Below, piece after piece: positions 48,701-58,485 of a stretch of DNA of 64,000 bases. This stretch comes from Ryuthela nishihirai (taxonomy: Eukaryota; Arthropoda; Arachnida; Araneae; Heptathelidae). The translations under genes and the position numbers were made by a program. A model generated the notes under the pieces. The model searched no databases. It saw nothing but the letters and a program-made list of their open reading frames with translations, and was not told where the DNA came from. The stretch's first letter is position 1, and each line of letters starts with the position of its first letter. The stretch spans positions 65,501,901-65,565,900 of the forward strand of contig JAWZYU010000009.1 of NCBI GenBank assembly GCA_038380435.1. Direction: 5' to 3'.

Positions 48701-49612
48701 TAGCAATGAGTGTTCTGAGAGAATATGAGATTTAACCCTTTAATGCCCAGGAAATTTCAGAAAAAGGTAGAGGGTATTAAAATACAAAGGAATAGCACTA
48801 TTTGGAATAGTCCATTTCAAATTTTGGTTGTTTTGGGCTATTATGAGCATTAAAATCTCATATACGAGATGAGATCAAAGTATGCTATCATAAACATGCA
48901 ACTGCAAGTTAGAAAAATCACCAAATATCCTGCAGAACATAAAAATATGGTCTGGCATCTCCAGAAAAAACATTGACTGATGAAGGCACTGCCAAATCAA
49001 CTATGGCAAATCAGCAGTGAACAACTGAATACTGGATGGTAAACAACTTGGAAAATGGAGTGTGCCAGCCACTGCACAGAAAGGACTTTAATTATGGAGA
49101 GAACTTGCTAAATCTACCATCCTGCAATTTATTAGCATTAAGATCAAGCCCAAAACATTATTTTGTAGAAAAGGCTCAGTTCTTTTACCACTGGGTAAAA
49201 TTGACCAACTGAAGACAGTTTTAAAAAATACCATCACCTGAAAATGTATTAAGATTTTAACAGCAAATTTTGTGAATTAAATTTATTTCTAATAATAACA
49301 CTGCGCTTGTAAACATATTAAAAATGGATTTTACAAAAACATATATCATTATACACATTTTAAAATAAAAAAAATTGTTTTTACTTTCTTCATAAAAATA
49401 TTGAATTCACCAGTAGTTATGTTTGCAGGAATATGTACACACCATCATATCAACACATAAGGTATGAAAGACAACCAAAAATGGGATCAACTTATATGGC
49501 AAATAAATTATTAAAAGCAAATTTTACAGTAAAAAAATCATTGTGATAAACAATAAATTGGTTTATCTTTGATTAATAGGCACATTGTTTTGAATATATT
49601 AAAGAACAGTAG

Positions 49613-49805
49613 ATTGTTCCAGTGGATAAGTGCTTAGAATGCCTAGCTGAAGGTCAAAGAGACTTGGGTTCAAGCCCCAAATGAAGCATGAATGTTTCTT
49701 GTTATTTTTATGCTGGACTCTAACCTTCCTCACAGTCTTCTCTATGATATATTATACTGATAAGATCCTGTCAGATCTCTGCAGCAAAAGGATACTCAAG
49801 GGGAA
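49613..49805 (+). repeat. SINE family 1 copy, diverged
   Basis: Head GTTCCAGTGGATAAGTGC with B box GGGTTCAAGCCCC, then body to the ATACTCAAGGGGAAATTTAT tail. Confidence 0.8.
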
Positions 49806-50051
49806 ATTTATTTCATTATTTTTTAAAGAGCAGTCCTAATGGAAGACTGATGTGCCCATCTTTCATGTGCAAATTAAACATTTGGGAGTTTAAAAATCAA
49901 GAAAAATTTAAAAGTTTTAATTTAAGCATAAGAAATACTGTATGGCATAAACATTACTATTCTGTTATAGATTATCTGAAATACCTTATACTTTTCAGCA
50001 AACATTTATAAAAATTCAGTAATTGCAAAGAACAAAACTTACAAAATTTAC

Positions 50052-50118
50052 AATGGGATCCATCTGCTGATTGAGCAGAATTTTGGGGATTATGGTATAA
50101 ATTCTGCAATAAAACTGT
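50052..50118 (-). CDS. U2AF1: U2AF1 exon 3 (67-base form)
   Basis: The exon follows a TTTTACAG acceptor and encodes T-V-L-L-Q-N-L-Y-H-N-P-Q-N-S then A-Q-S-A-D-G-S-H plus one base. With donor GTAAAT at 50051 it is 67 bases, the length I recall for the vertebrate exon, and joins exon 4 to read S-H-L-T-N-L-T-E-E-E, which resembles the fly protein. A second donor, GTAAGT, lies nine bases downstream (exon end at 50043). Using it keeps the frame and adds Cys-Lys-Phe. GTAAGT is the stronger consensus, so either or both may be used. The segment lies between zinc finger 1 and the UHM. Confidence 0.93.
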
Positions 50119-50529
50119 CTGTAAAAGAAAAAAAATTCACACATTTCACATTGCTAAATTACAAAATGAATTATTATACTAAAAAAAAAACAACTAAATT
50201 GAAATTTTTGTTGCTGGCATGCTTTTGAAACACTAATTTCTAAAATCCAATGCAAATAAAATTGGGATATCCTACATAGGTCCTTTATCAAAAGTTTACA
50301 TCATGCTTTTGGGAGGAATTTTTGAGCATTTCATCTTGCATGCAATTCCAAGTTCATTAACCCTTAAGGTGCCAGAAGATATTATAGTTCCCAAAGAATG
50401 TTTTTTTGTGATCATACCCATAAAGCTACTAGTTAATATCTGCAGGTTATAACAGAACAAACAACTGTAAAATACCAGGACTTGAAACCAGATCCCAACA
50501 GTTGTAGTGTCACCATAAACCAACATGAT

Positions 50530-50649
50530 ACTTGTAATGTAATTTAACACAGCAGCTTAGTTAAGCTATATTAAGGAACTACCAAATCTGAGAAATAATC
50601 ATCATCCAATGGCATACCTAGGAAATTCCAATGGGGGTATATTTTCAAT
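50530..50649. repeat. First copy of an exact 120-bp duplication
   Basis: The 120 bases from ACTTGTAATG to ATTTTCAAT recur at 51048-51167 without a visible difference. Confidence 0.92.
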
Positions 50650-51047
50650 CAATCAACACAGTGCTGCAAGTTTTTATATTTTTGCTAAAAGAAATTTTCA
50701 ATGCAAGTTTTTAAATTTTTGCTGAATACAAGAATAAAATTACCTTAAAAACACTGGTATAGATTGATCTACATTGTGAAATTTCTTGTTATTAGAAGTA
50801 CACAGATGAGACAAGATGAATACAATTCAGCACAGTTCGGCTTAATGAAGTAGTAGCTACACTTACAATTTCAAATAGATGGAAAAGAATGGTGGCTTCT
50901 TGATGAACGAACTTGATGGTATTAATTCAAGAACATTGTAGAATCACTTTTGGTAAAATTGAGCACAATATTAAATAACAAGAAATTGTCAAAGCACTTC
51001 ATATAATGTAGTAGAAACCTTAGAACAAGGTTTTTTCAAATATACCT

Positions 51048-51167
51048 ACTTGTAATGTAATTTAACACAGCAGCTTAGTTAAGCTATATTAAGGAACTAC
51101 CAAATCTGAGAAATAATCATCATCCAATGGCATACCTAGGAAATTCCAATGGGGGTATATTTTCAAT
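51048..51167. repeat. Second copy of the exact 120-bp duplication
   Basis: Direct copy of 50530-50649 with 398 bases between the two. It runs straight into a segment (51168-51285) that resembles 52732-52850. Confidence 0.92.
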
Positions 51168-51335
51168 GGACAGAGAGAACCTAGAAGCTCTATTGGGCTT
51201 GTTCTCATTTCTCATGCAACATAAACACAATTAACCCATTATATCCCTAGATTTCAGATCCTATAATAATAATCTTTAAGTTTTCTGGTTTGCCTTACAA
51301 AATGTTTCCCAATTAAACCTTCTTGCTCAAAAAAT

Positions 51336-51458
51336 AATTAGGATATAATAATTAAAAGTTCCCTATTTATGAGGAATAAAATTCTGTAGTTTATGTTTCA
51401 TAAACTATAGAATTTTATTCCTCATAAATAGGGAAATTTTAATTATTATATCCTAATT
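51336..51458. repeat. Near-perfect hairpin with 60-base arms
   Basis: The left arm 51336-51395 and right arm 51399-51458 are complementary apart from about two mismatches, with a three-base loop. A SINE-1 starts right next to it at about 51461. Confidence 0.92.
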
Positions 51459-51460
51459 TC

Positions 51461-51660
51461 AATGCCGTTCCGTGGCAGAGTGGTTAGCGCGCTTGGCTAC
51501 TGATCTACAGGACCTGGGTTCGAGCCCCGGATAAGGCATGGATGTATGCGTCGTTTTTTTGCTGAGGTCCTGCCATCCTCTCAGACCTTCTACTATGGCA
51601 TATAAACTGACAGGCTCCTGTTAGACCTCTGTGGCAAGCAGCTACTTGAGGGGGTATTTA
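51461..51660 (+). repeat. SINE family 1, best copy
   Basis: Has an A box TGGCAGAGTGG that fits the RNA polymerase III consensus and a B box GGTTCGAGCCCC. The body carries GACAGGCTCCTGTTAGACC and the tail is GGGGGTATTTATT. It is the most tRNA-like copy in the window, yet the region downstream of the B box shows it is a SINE and not a tRNA gene. Confidence 0.92.
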
Positions 51661-51689
51661 TTTTTTTTATTATATGTTTCATACCATTT

Positions 51690-52550
51690 TGGAGCAGCTT
51701 TATTTTCAGTGAAGTGACACTAAGTGATGACATTAGGACTATTTAAAACTTCCTTCCACATATCATGAAGGGTGATTCCAGGCCACGGTTGTAGGTGGAG
51801 ATGGACAATGTCATTATCTCAATAGCCTTGGGGACAATGATTCCATAGTAAGTGGATGCACATGCAAGCAGTATGGCATGATCCCAATCTATGGTAGCTG
51901 TGTGTTGAACTAACATCTGTCTGATGTTCTGGAAAACTCTCCTGTATAGAATTTATGGTTTCTCTGTCCTAATAATAATGGAATTATCCAGCAAATGTAG
52001 GGGGAATCTATTACACACCCAATTTTTGAACCTTTTATAATTTTTTTCATATTTGGAGTTGGCATATTAACATTATTTTCAGCCCTACTCTAAATCCAAA
52101 GGAAATTATAAAAAGAGACAGACAAATTTAGCCTCCTTCAAAAATCAGGTGTGTACAGATTCCCCCTACATTTGCTGGATAATTCCATCATTTGTGATAT
52201 CACAAAAACCATATGTTCTCTGCAGGAGAGTTTAACAGAGCATCAGACAGATGTCAACCAAAACAAACCAATGACTGCTGCTGCCAAGCTAGCTGTTTAA
52301 CACACAACTACTGTAGACTGGGAGCCTGCAACACAATTTGTACATGCATACACTTACTATGGAACCATTGTACCCAAAACTATTGAGATAATGATCTCAT
52401 TCAATCTCCACTTGCAACTGAGACATTGGAATCACCCTTCATGACATGTGGAATAATGTTTTAAACAACCCTAAAAAGCCCTAAATATCTTATTACTTAG
52501 TGTCACATCACTGAAGATGAAACACTGTCTTTGTTCCAAAATGCTTTGTG
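51690..52550. mobile_element. Inverted pair of Penelope P1 endonuclease remnants
   Basis: The left arm (51690-52020) on the minus strand and the right arm (about 52120-52550) on the plus strand are inverted copies. The right arm reads I-C-S-L-Q-E-S-L-T-E-H-Q-T-D-V then N-Q-N-K, then T-V-D-W-E-P-A-T-Q and P-K-T-I-E-I-M, the P1 endonuclease C-terminus also found at 4150-4600 and 33940-34340. The two ends point away from each other. Confidence 0.75.
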
Positions 52551-53522
52551 TTTCCCTCCTGAAAACTTTAAAAAATGCAATCAAAAGATAAACTATAAAA
52601 TTTTATTGATCATCCACAGAACTTTTTTATATTCTAAATATAAAATGTATGCTATTCAATCCCCATCCCCACCCCGAGGGTTTGAACTGCAACTGGGCAT
52701 ATCTTTTGAAATGGTACTCTCCTACACAATGGATGGAGATAACCTAGAAACTCTATTGGGCTTGTCCTGGTCTCTCCTTCAACATAAACATGCTTAATTC
52801 ATTATATCCCTAGATTTCAAAACCTATAATAATAATCATGACTTTTATTTTCTCAATTTTGCAACTTTTCCATTCCTGAAAACAAATTCAGAAGTTTACA
52901 AATGAACAATATAGAATGCTATTTAAAAAAATAAAAATTATTACTATACTTATTAAAAAGAAAGACTTATTAAAAAACTTGATTATTTAATACCTTAAAA
53001 GAGTTAAAAAATTCAATACATAAAGAATAACATAAATGCCACCAGTGGTAATGAATATCCCAGCACTTCCAGCTATAGTAATTTTCAGCTAAATTTCTCA
53101 TTCTGTAATTATATACTATTGAGTCAACTCAAGCAAAACAAGCCATAAGTTTTTTTCTTAACAATGGCAGTTAATCTGTTTTCAACCAGTAACTATTATA
53201 ATCTGTTTATAGTAACTATTATATAATCTGTTTTTAAGCAATAACTATTAATTCAACTGCTGATCAAATATAACTTATATTCACAGAATAAAATTAAACT
53301 GCATTGTGTATCGCTAGTTTCTTATAGTCATATTTGGTAACTATGTAGCGGAACTTTTTATTATACTTTAAGAACAATCTAGACAGATACAAAATTTTAA
53401 TCAGTTTCTTACAACTATCTTCAGACTGTTAACATTTTTATAGCAAGAATTATGCTTCAATATTTAATATCCAAAATAAGTCTGACTTGATCGCAACATT
53501 AGTTTCTTATTGTAACTAATTA

Positions 53523-54089
53523 GCGTATATTTCCGCAGATAAGACGATAGTTGAATAATAAAAAAAGGCCCCCAAAATCCGGATCGTCTTATAGGACAGA
53601 TACAAAAAAAATTAGATTGAAATTTATATAAATTGAAACCATTATTACTACAACTTATCGAAAAATCTATCATATTATTTAAATACGCTATATGATAATA
53701 CATTACATTGTAATAGTAAAACAATACTAAAACAAAATAAATATTAAAAGTTATGTTTATTGAGCTACTGAGGAAAAAATGGACAAACCGTAATTATTTA
53801 CTAGTACAGAGTAGGGTATGTCCACAAAATAGAATAGCCCATACGATGCTTTTGTGAATAATCAAGGTCATTACCCGAATCAGTGCGAATGTTTGCGAAT
53901 AGGACATAATTCCGTATACACTATACAGCATTATTATCCAGATGATGATCGCCGATCTAAACTAAATTCATAGGCTGTTGATAGTTTGGGGTCGTCTTAT
54001 AGGACAGATATATGCTAAAACTATAAAACTTTGATGAAAATTTATACCTCGTCTTATCTGAAGGTCGTCTTATCTGCGGAAATATACGG
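53523..54089. mobile_element. TA-flanked MITE with 25-bp terminal repeats
   Basis: The ends (CGTATATTTCCGCAGATAAG followed by ACGA on the left, its complement on the right) are flanked by TA (53521-53522, 54090-54091). Subterminal CGTCTTATAGGACAGATA also occurs on both sides but in opposite sense. No transposase is encoded. Its TA target suggests a Tc1/mariner or Tigger-like helper. Confidence 0.85.
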
Positions 54090-54937
54090 TAGTTACAGCA
54101 AGCTTCCTTTTAGAAGTGGTGAGTTAAAATCTATAATCATATTATTCAGAAAAATAAAGCAAAGTATACCCTTAAAACCAAGTTGTATATTGCATCATCA
54201 AATTTAAATACTTTAAGCTATATAAGCTGATATGTAATAACAAATGAAACTGGGAATATAAAGAGAGAAACATGTTTAAAATACAAAGGTTTTTTTTTTC
54301 CTTGCTGAAGGCACTTACTTGGGAGGATTAATCATAATGTGCACACATACTGACATTTTCAATCTATATTTTGCTATACAGGGCTCTTCAATGGTGGCCC
54401 AGAAGGGACAACTAAGTAGCAGCTGACAGTCAGCAAAAATTAAAAATTATGAAAATTAATGTAAAAAACTATATTAAATGTACACAATGTTTATCAAGAA
54501 TACACTATTTTATATGATAAAATTTGTAATGTTCAATATATTAAAATATTATAATTATTATATCATGTAAAAATATGCAAATTAGTTCTGGCCTGCCTAT
54601 AACTTTTTCCATTCCATTCATTTAAAAGAAACTGAAGAGCCCTGTCACATCAAGAGAAAAAAAAAAAAACTGCATTTGGTCACATTGCACAGTTTATATA
54701 GAATGGATAAACAGGCATACAAAACTATTTAGTTACTTCTTGGTATAATTTTTTTTACCACCGACACTAAAAAATATTATCATCATATTTTGTGTACTTT
54801 TTTTGTGCAAAGACTACACCTTTATGCCAGACTTTTATTACAGGTTACTTTTATTATGGCACTTTCATTACAGGTTATGGCTGGTAGTTTTCCCAAATGA
54901 CATTATTTCAACTCAGCATTTAAATATTTGAATTAAA

Positions 54938-55140
54938 ATTACAGTGGCAGAGTGATTAGTGCACTTGGCTACTGATAAAAGGGACCTGGGTCCAAGTCCA
55001 GGGCAAAGCATGGATGTTTATGTTGCCTTTCTGCTTAGGTCTTGCCTTCCTAACAGCCCTTCTCTATGATGTATAAACTGACAGGCTCCTGTCAGATCTC
55101 TGTGGCAAGCAGCTGCTTGAGAGAATGTTTATATTATTAT
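54938..55140 (+). repeat. SINE family 1 copy
   Basis: Head GTGGCAGAGTGATTAGTGC, a worn B box GGGTCCAAGTCC and body through GACAGGCTCCTGTCAGATC to the GCAAGCAGCTGCTTGAG tail. Confidence 0.88.
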
Positions 55141-56232
55141 TTGTTTAAGCCTCTTTAGTTCAAATATGAAAAACTAAAAAAGGCCACAATGCATTTTGTT
55201 CAACTGAAAGACTGGACAAAATCTTCAAAGTTGAAATAGATACTAATATTCATTATGGTGGACATTTTTTCAACTTACCTTATTTCAGAAATCAGCCAAA
55301 TCAATTAAGGACTTCCCTACACCCTACTTTCAAATTCTCTTAACATTTCCTAACCTTACTGTGATCAGCAAGTTACATACAGAGTGTTATCAATTTAGCT
55401 CTTTTCATCCATCACATTTTCTTATAAACTGGGACACTCCTTCTCCCCTTAAAATTGGACCACCAAATTTCAGTTTCTGTAGCAAACTGAAATTATTATC
55501 TAAAATATTATATTTTGGAGTTCTAGCAGTTATAGAAATTTTAAATAACACCCAATTGAATGTTTTAAGGGTGATGCCTTTATCAAGTCACGCACATATG
55601 CATTGATTCACAATTGACGAAAAATGTTGCCATTGTGGATATTTTAGGTTATAACACTTCCCCTTAATTTTTTTAATTTTATCAATATACAAGCTTAATG
55701 TGCTTTTCTGTTTATAAAGGAGACACAAGTAAAGCATCTACTCATGTCTTCAAGTCGAAACCTTTTTTTGGCATTAATGATGACAAACAGAAATATCCAT
55801 GTGCTGATTTCATAAGTAATGAGAAACTATTTCTTTTAATTTCAGTGAAATGTAAACAACTGGTTATATTCTTTTACTGTTTATTTTTCTCAAATTTAAG
55901 CATAGGTCAAGCATTTTGTTTGCACAGGTCAACATTTGATAAACAAATAGTTCTCAATGATTTTTCACTTGGTTAAATGGTGAATAAAATATATAGCATA
56001 ACAAAAAACTTTTTCAAAAGCAGTGTTTGAATTGTTTTATTGCAAAAGCAAAAGTAAAATTGGTTCATCTAGAACAGGAATGGTATTATTACATGATGTT
56101 GATAGCCATTCAAGTAATATTGTATATAATATAAATCTTATGATTTCATTATTGTCAAAGCAAAACATTTTGAAAAAAAAAGTACAGGAATTTGTTGCAT
56201 CTGTAGCATTTTAGAATACAGGTTACACATAC

Positions 56233-56320
56233 CTGGCTAAAAGTTGGTTTGTTGTGGATACGTGAACAGCGGTCACCATGGCGACAAGCTCCAATTTTAA
56301 AGTAAAAGGAACAGTTAACT
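56233..56320 (-). CDS. U2AF1: U2AF1 exon 2: zinc finger 1
   Basis: This 88-base exon follows an acceptor ending ACAG and is followed by the donor GTATGT. It encodes residues from about 15 to 44: K-V-N-C-S-F-Y-F then [15 protein letters not shown] and ends T-F-S-Q. The C-x7-C-x5-C-x3-H spacing is the first CCCH zinc finger, which contacts RNA at the 3' splice site. The serine after the third cysteine is residue 34 in this numbering, the position known as a mutation hotspot in human U2AF1, and it is intact here. The frame enters in the middle of a Lys codon, as in the vertebrate gene, so exon 1 should end with the first two bases of that codon. The open frame runs on beyond the exon on both sides, but that extension is intron. 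Confidence 0.97.
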
Positions 56321-56547
56321 CTGTATGAATAAAAAAAACATAAATTAATATACTTACTAGTATTTATTACTATTAGCAAATTTAAGTAGCAATTAAAAAT
56401 ATTTTTAATATTACTAATAACAAACGTAAGTAATTCAATACAATATAATACACAATTGGCATAATATATAAAGTAAATATTAAAAATGAAATTACAGAAT
56501 ACACATTCATACATTTTGCACAAAAAATATAAACTACAGTATATATA

Positions 56548-58485
56548 CACCAAAGAGCCTAAACATTATGACTACCTGCCTAATATGATATTGGTCCTCC
56601 ACGTGCTGCCAAAACAGCTCTTATCCTGCGAGGCATGGACACTACAAGATTTCTAAAGGTGTCTTGTGGTATTTGGTACCAACATGTTACAAGCAGATCC
56701 TTTAAATCTTGTTAGTTACGTGGTTTAGCTGCTGCAAATTGAATATGCTGTTCCAATGCAAACCATAGATGCTCGATTGGATTGATGGTCTGGGGAATTT
56801 TAGGCCAGGGCAATACCTGGAAGTCTTCCTCATGTTCCACGAACCATTCTCAAACAATCCAGGTAGTGTGGCATGGTGCATTATCCAGCTGGAAGAAGGC
56901 TCTACTAGAAGGTATAATGCTCCAAAGAAAATTAACTTTTAAAGTTGCCTTTTGTCTGATTCAAATTTATTCAAATTACGGATAGCTGTATCGGACACCA
57001 GGCAATAATAACTTGCCAAATAAAGTTGAAATAGGGTTTGTTATGTATTTATCAAGTGTTACTTATTGTGTAAGAATTCAAAAAGGATTATCAACTTTAA
57101 TTAAAGTTTAAATATAATCAAAAATCAATTAACGTTGTTCAAGAGAAAAATAGCAAAAATTCAAGTTTCTAAAACAAACAAAGTTTATTTCCAAAAAATT
57201 CAAAGACTCACCCAATTCAATACAAAGGTTGGAATACTAACAACTCCTTCTATCTAAAGCAACATCATCTCAACTTCCACTAACAGCACTCTCTGTGGCC
57301 CAATGTCACCACTCTACTCACTCTCATTCTGTGACCTAACGTCACTTAGTTATAACATGCGTACAAGTCCAGCACATGTCTATTGAACGCCGGGAAAGAC
57401 ATTTGCATAACATGTCGATCACACTAACTATGACGCAAGAGGGGTTGTGTCCTACACATGCGCATTAGCAGTTGACAATCAAAAGGCCAGAATTGCGCAT
57501 GCGCAACTCCTACAGCTCAGAAATGAGAACTGCAATCAGTGCAAAAAAATTAAATAATCCCCAAAATGATAAATATAATGTAAATAAAGCAAAACTGGTT
57601 AAGGAAAAGTAAAAGTGAATGGGTGGACCATCACAAGGGATATACCATTGCCATGAAAGGATGTACCTAGTCTGCAATGATGTTGAGGTAGGTGGTAGAC
57701 ATCATACATGCACATGAATGACTGGGCCCAGGGTTTCCCAGCAAAACATTGCCCAAGCATTAACTTCCTCCACCAGCTTCTTTTTGTCCCATGGTGCATC
57801 CTGGTGCCAACACTTCCCCAGAAAAATGATGCACACATGCCAGGCTGTCCACATGGTGCAACAAGAAACGAGATTCATTGAACCAGATGACCTTCTTCCA
57901 ATCATTCAAAGTCCAGTTTTGATACTCGCATGCCCATTGTAGGCGCTTTTGACAATGAACCAAGGTTAGCATGGCCACTCCAAGCAGCTTGTGGTTACGC
58001 AACCCCATTTTCAGCAAGGTTTGATGTACTGTGTGTACAAGATACATTACTCCCATCACCAGCATTCAAATTATAAGCAAGTTACACCACAGTATCTCTT
58101 CTGTTGTTTCATACTGTACAGGATAGCTTCGCTCACCTCTAGCATCGATAAGCCGTGGTTGGCCCACACCTTGCCAGCAGCTTGTGATTTTTCCCTCCTC
58201 AGACCACATTTCGAAGGTACTAACCATGGCTGACCATGAGCAGCCCACATGCCTTGCCATCTTGGAAATGCTCTGACCCAGTGGTCTGGTCATTACAATT
58301 TGGCCTTTGTCAAACTCACTTAAGTCCGATGTCTTTCCCATCTGAAGAACAAGAATAACACTGATTAACAGAGCTCAGTATCAGGTGTTATACCATTTCA
58401 TGACCTTAACATGCACTGTCATTTATCTGCAGTTACTTCGATTTGCACAAAGACGCGCTGATCATAATGTTTTGGCTCTTTGGTG
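56548..58485 (-). mobile_element. Tc1/mariner transposon split by a solo LTR
   Basis: Terminal repeats CACCAAAGAGCC and TTGGCTCTTTGGTG, of the same kind as those of the element at 11074-12232. A TA precedes the left end, while the right flank now reads CA. The minus strand reads [17 protein letters not shown], the helix-turn-helix region S-I-S-K-M-A-R-H-V, then N-D-W-K-K-V-I-W-F-N-E-S-R-F (first catalytic Asp replaced by Asn). The transposase is interrupted at 57635 by an LTR and resumes at 56912. Without the LTR it is about 1.2 kb. Inactive. Confidence 0.88.
56913..57635 (-). mobile_element. Solo LTR, family L2, inserted in a Tc1 element
   Basis: Read on the minus strand it starts TGTGATGGTCCACCCATTCA and ends GGAGCATTATA. 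Flanks AAGG (56909-56912) and AGGG (57636-57639) are a 4-bp duplication with one change. The intact Tc1 at 11.9 kb shows the uninterrupted site. It is homologous to 45797-46677 but lacks the 57-bp tandem repeat. Confidence 0.88.

Larger units (their letters stand above)
42849..50051 (-). other. U2AF1 intron 3 (about 7.2 kb)
   Basis: Contains a hAT element (43395-44577), a tandem SINE-2 derivative (44850-45435), a solo LTR (45797-46677), a complete SINE-2 (46716-47102), a Penelope-like remnant (47640-48700) and a SINE-1 (49613-49805). The stretch 48730-49600 begins with a TTAA-CCCTTT sequence resembling a piggyBac end, but no matching partner end was found. Confidence 0.7.
50119..56232 (-). 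other. U2AF1 intron 2 (6114 bp)
   Basis: Holds an exact 120-bp duplication, a long hairpin (51336-51458) abutting a SINE-1, an inverted pair of Penelope endonuclease remnants (51690-52550), a TA-flanked MITE (53523-54089) and another SINE-1 (54938-55140). I see nothing to assign in 52850-53520, 54110-54930 or 55150-56230. Confidence 0.7.
2130..56320 (-). other. U2AF1: U2AF1 gene (exons 2-8 in window), U2 snRNP auxiliary factor small subunit
   Basis: Seven exons on the minus strand, each bounded by AG acceptor and GT donor, encode a contiguous U2AF35-like protein. Exon coding lengths from 5' to 3' are 88, 67, 80, 72, 134, 96 and 127 bases. Phases join without a break if exon 1 supplies 44 coding bases, giving 235 residues in total. 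As I recall, the 88, 67 and 134 lengths match the vertebrate gene. U2AF35 works in the nucleus as the partner of U2AF65 and contacts the AG at the 3' splice site. Visible parts are CCCH zinc finger 1, a UHM/RRM, CCCH zinc finger 2 and an Arg-Ser tail. Every exon keeps the frame with no internal stop, so this looks like the functional gene and not a retrocopy. Exon 1 and the promoter lie outside the window. Confidence 0.96.

Noticed and set aside
51461..51540. A functional tRNA gene
   Set aside because: The A and B boxes are good, but the same head recurs with a common body and tail in many copies, so it is a tRNA-derived SINE.
56155..56553. Minus-strand open frame of 132 codons as a separate gene
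   Set aside because: Only 56233-56320 is coding (U2AF1 exon 2). The rest runs through the splice sites into intron on both sides.
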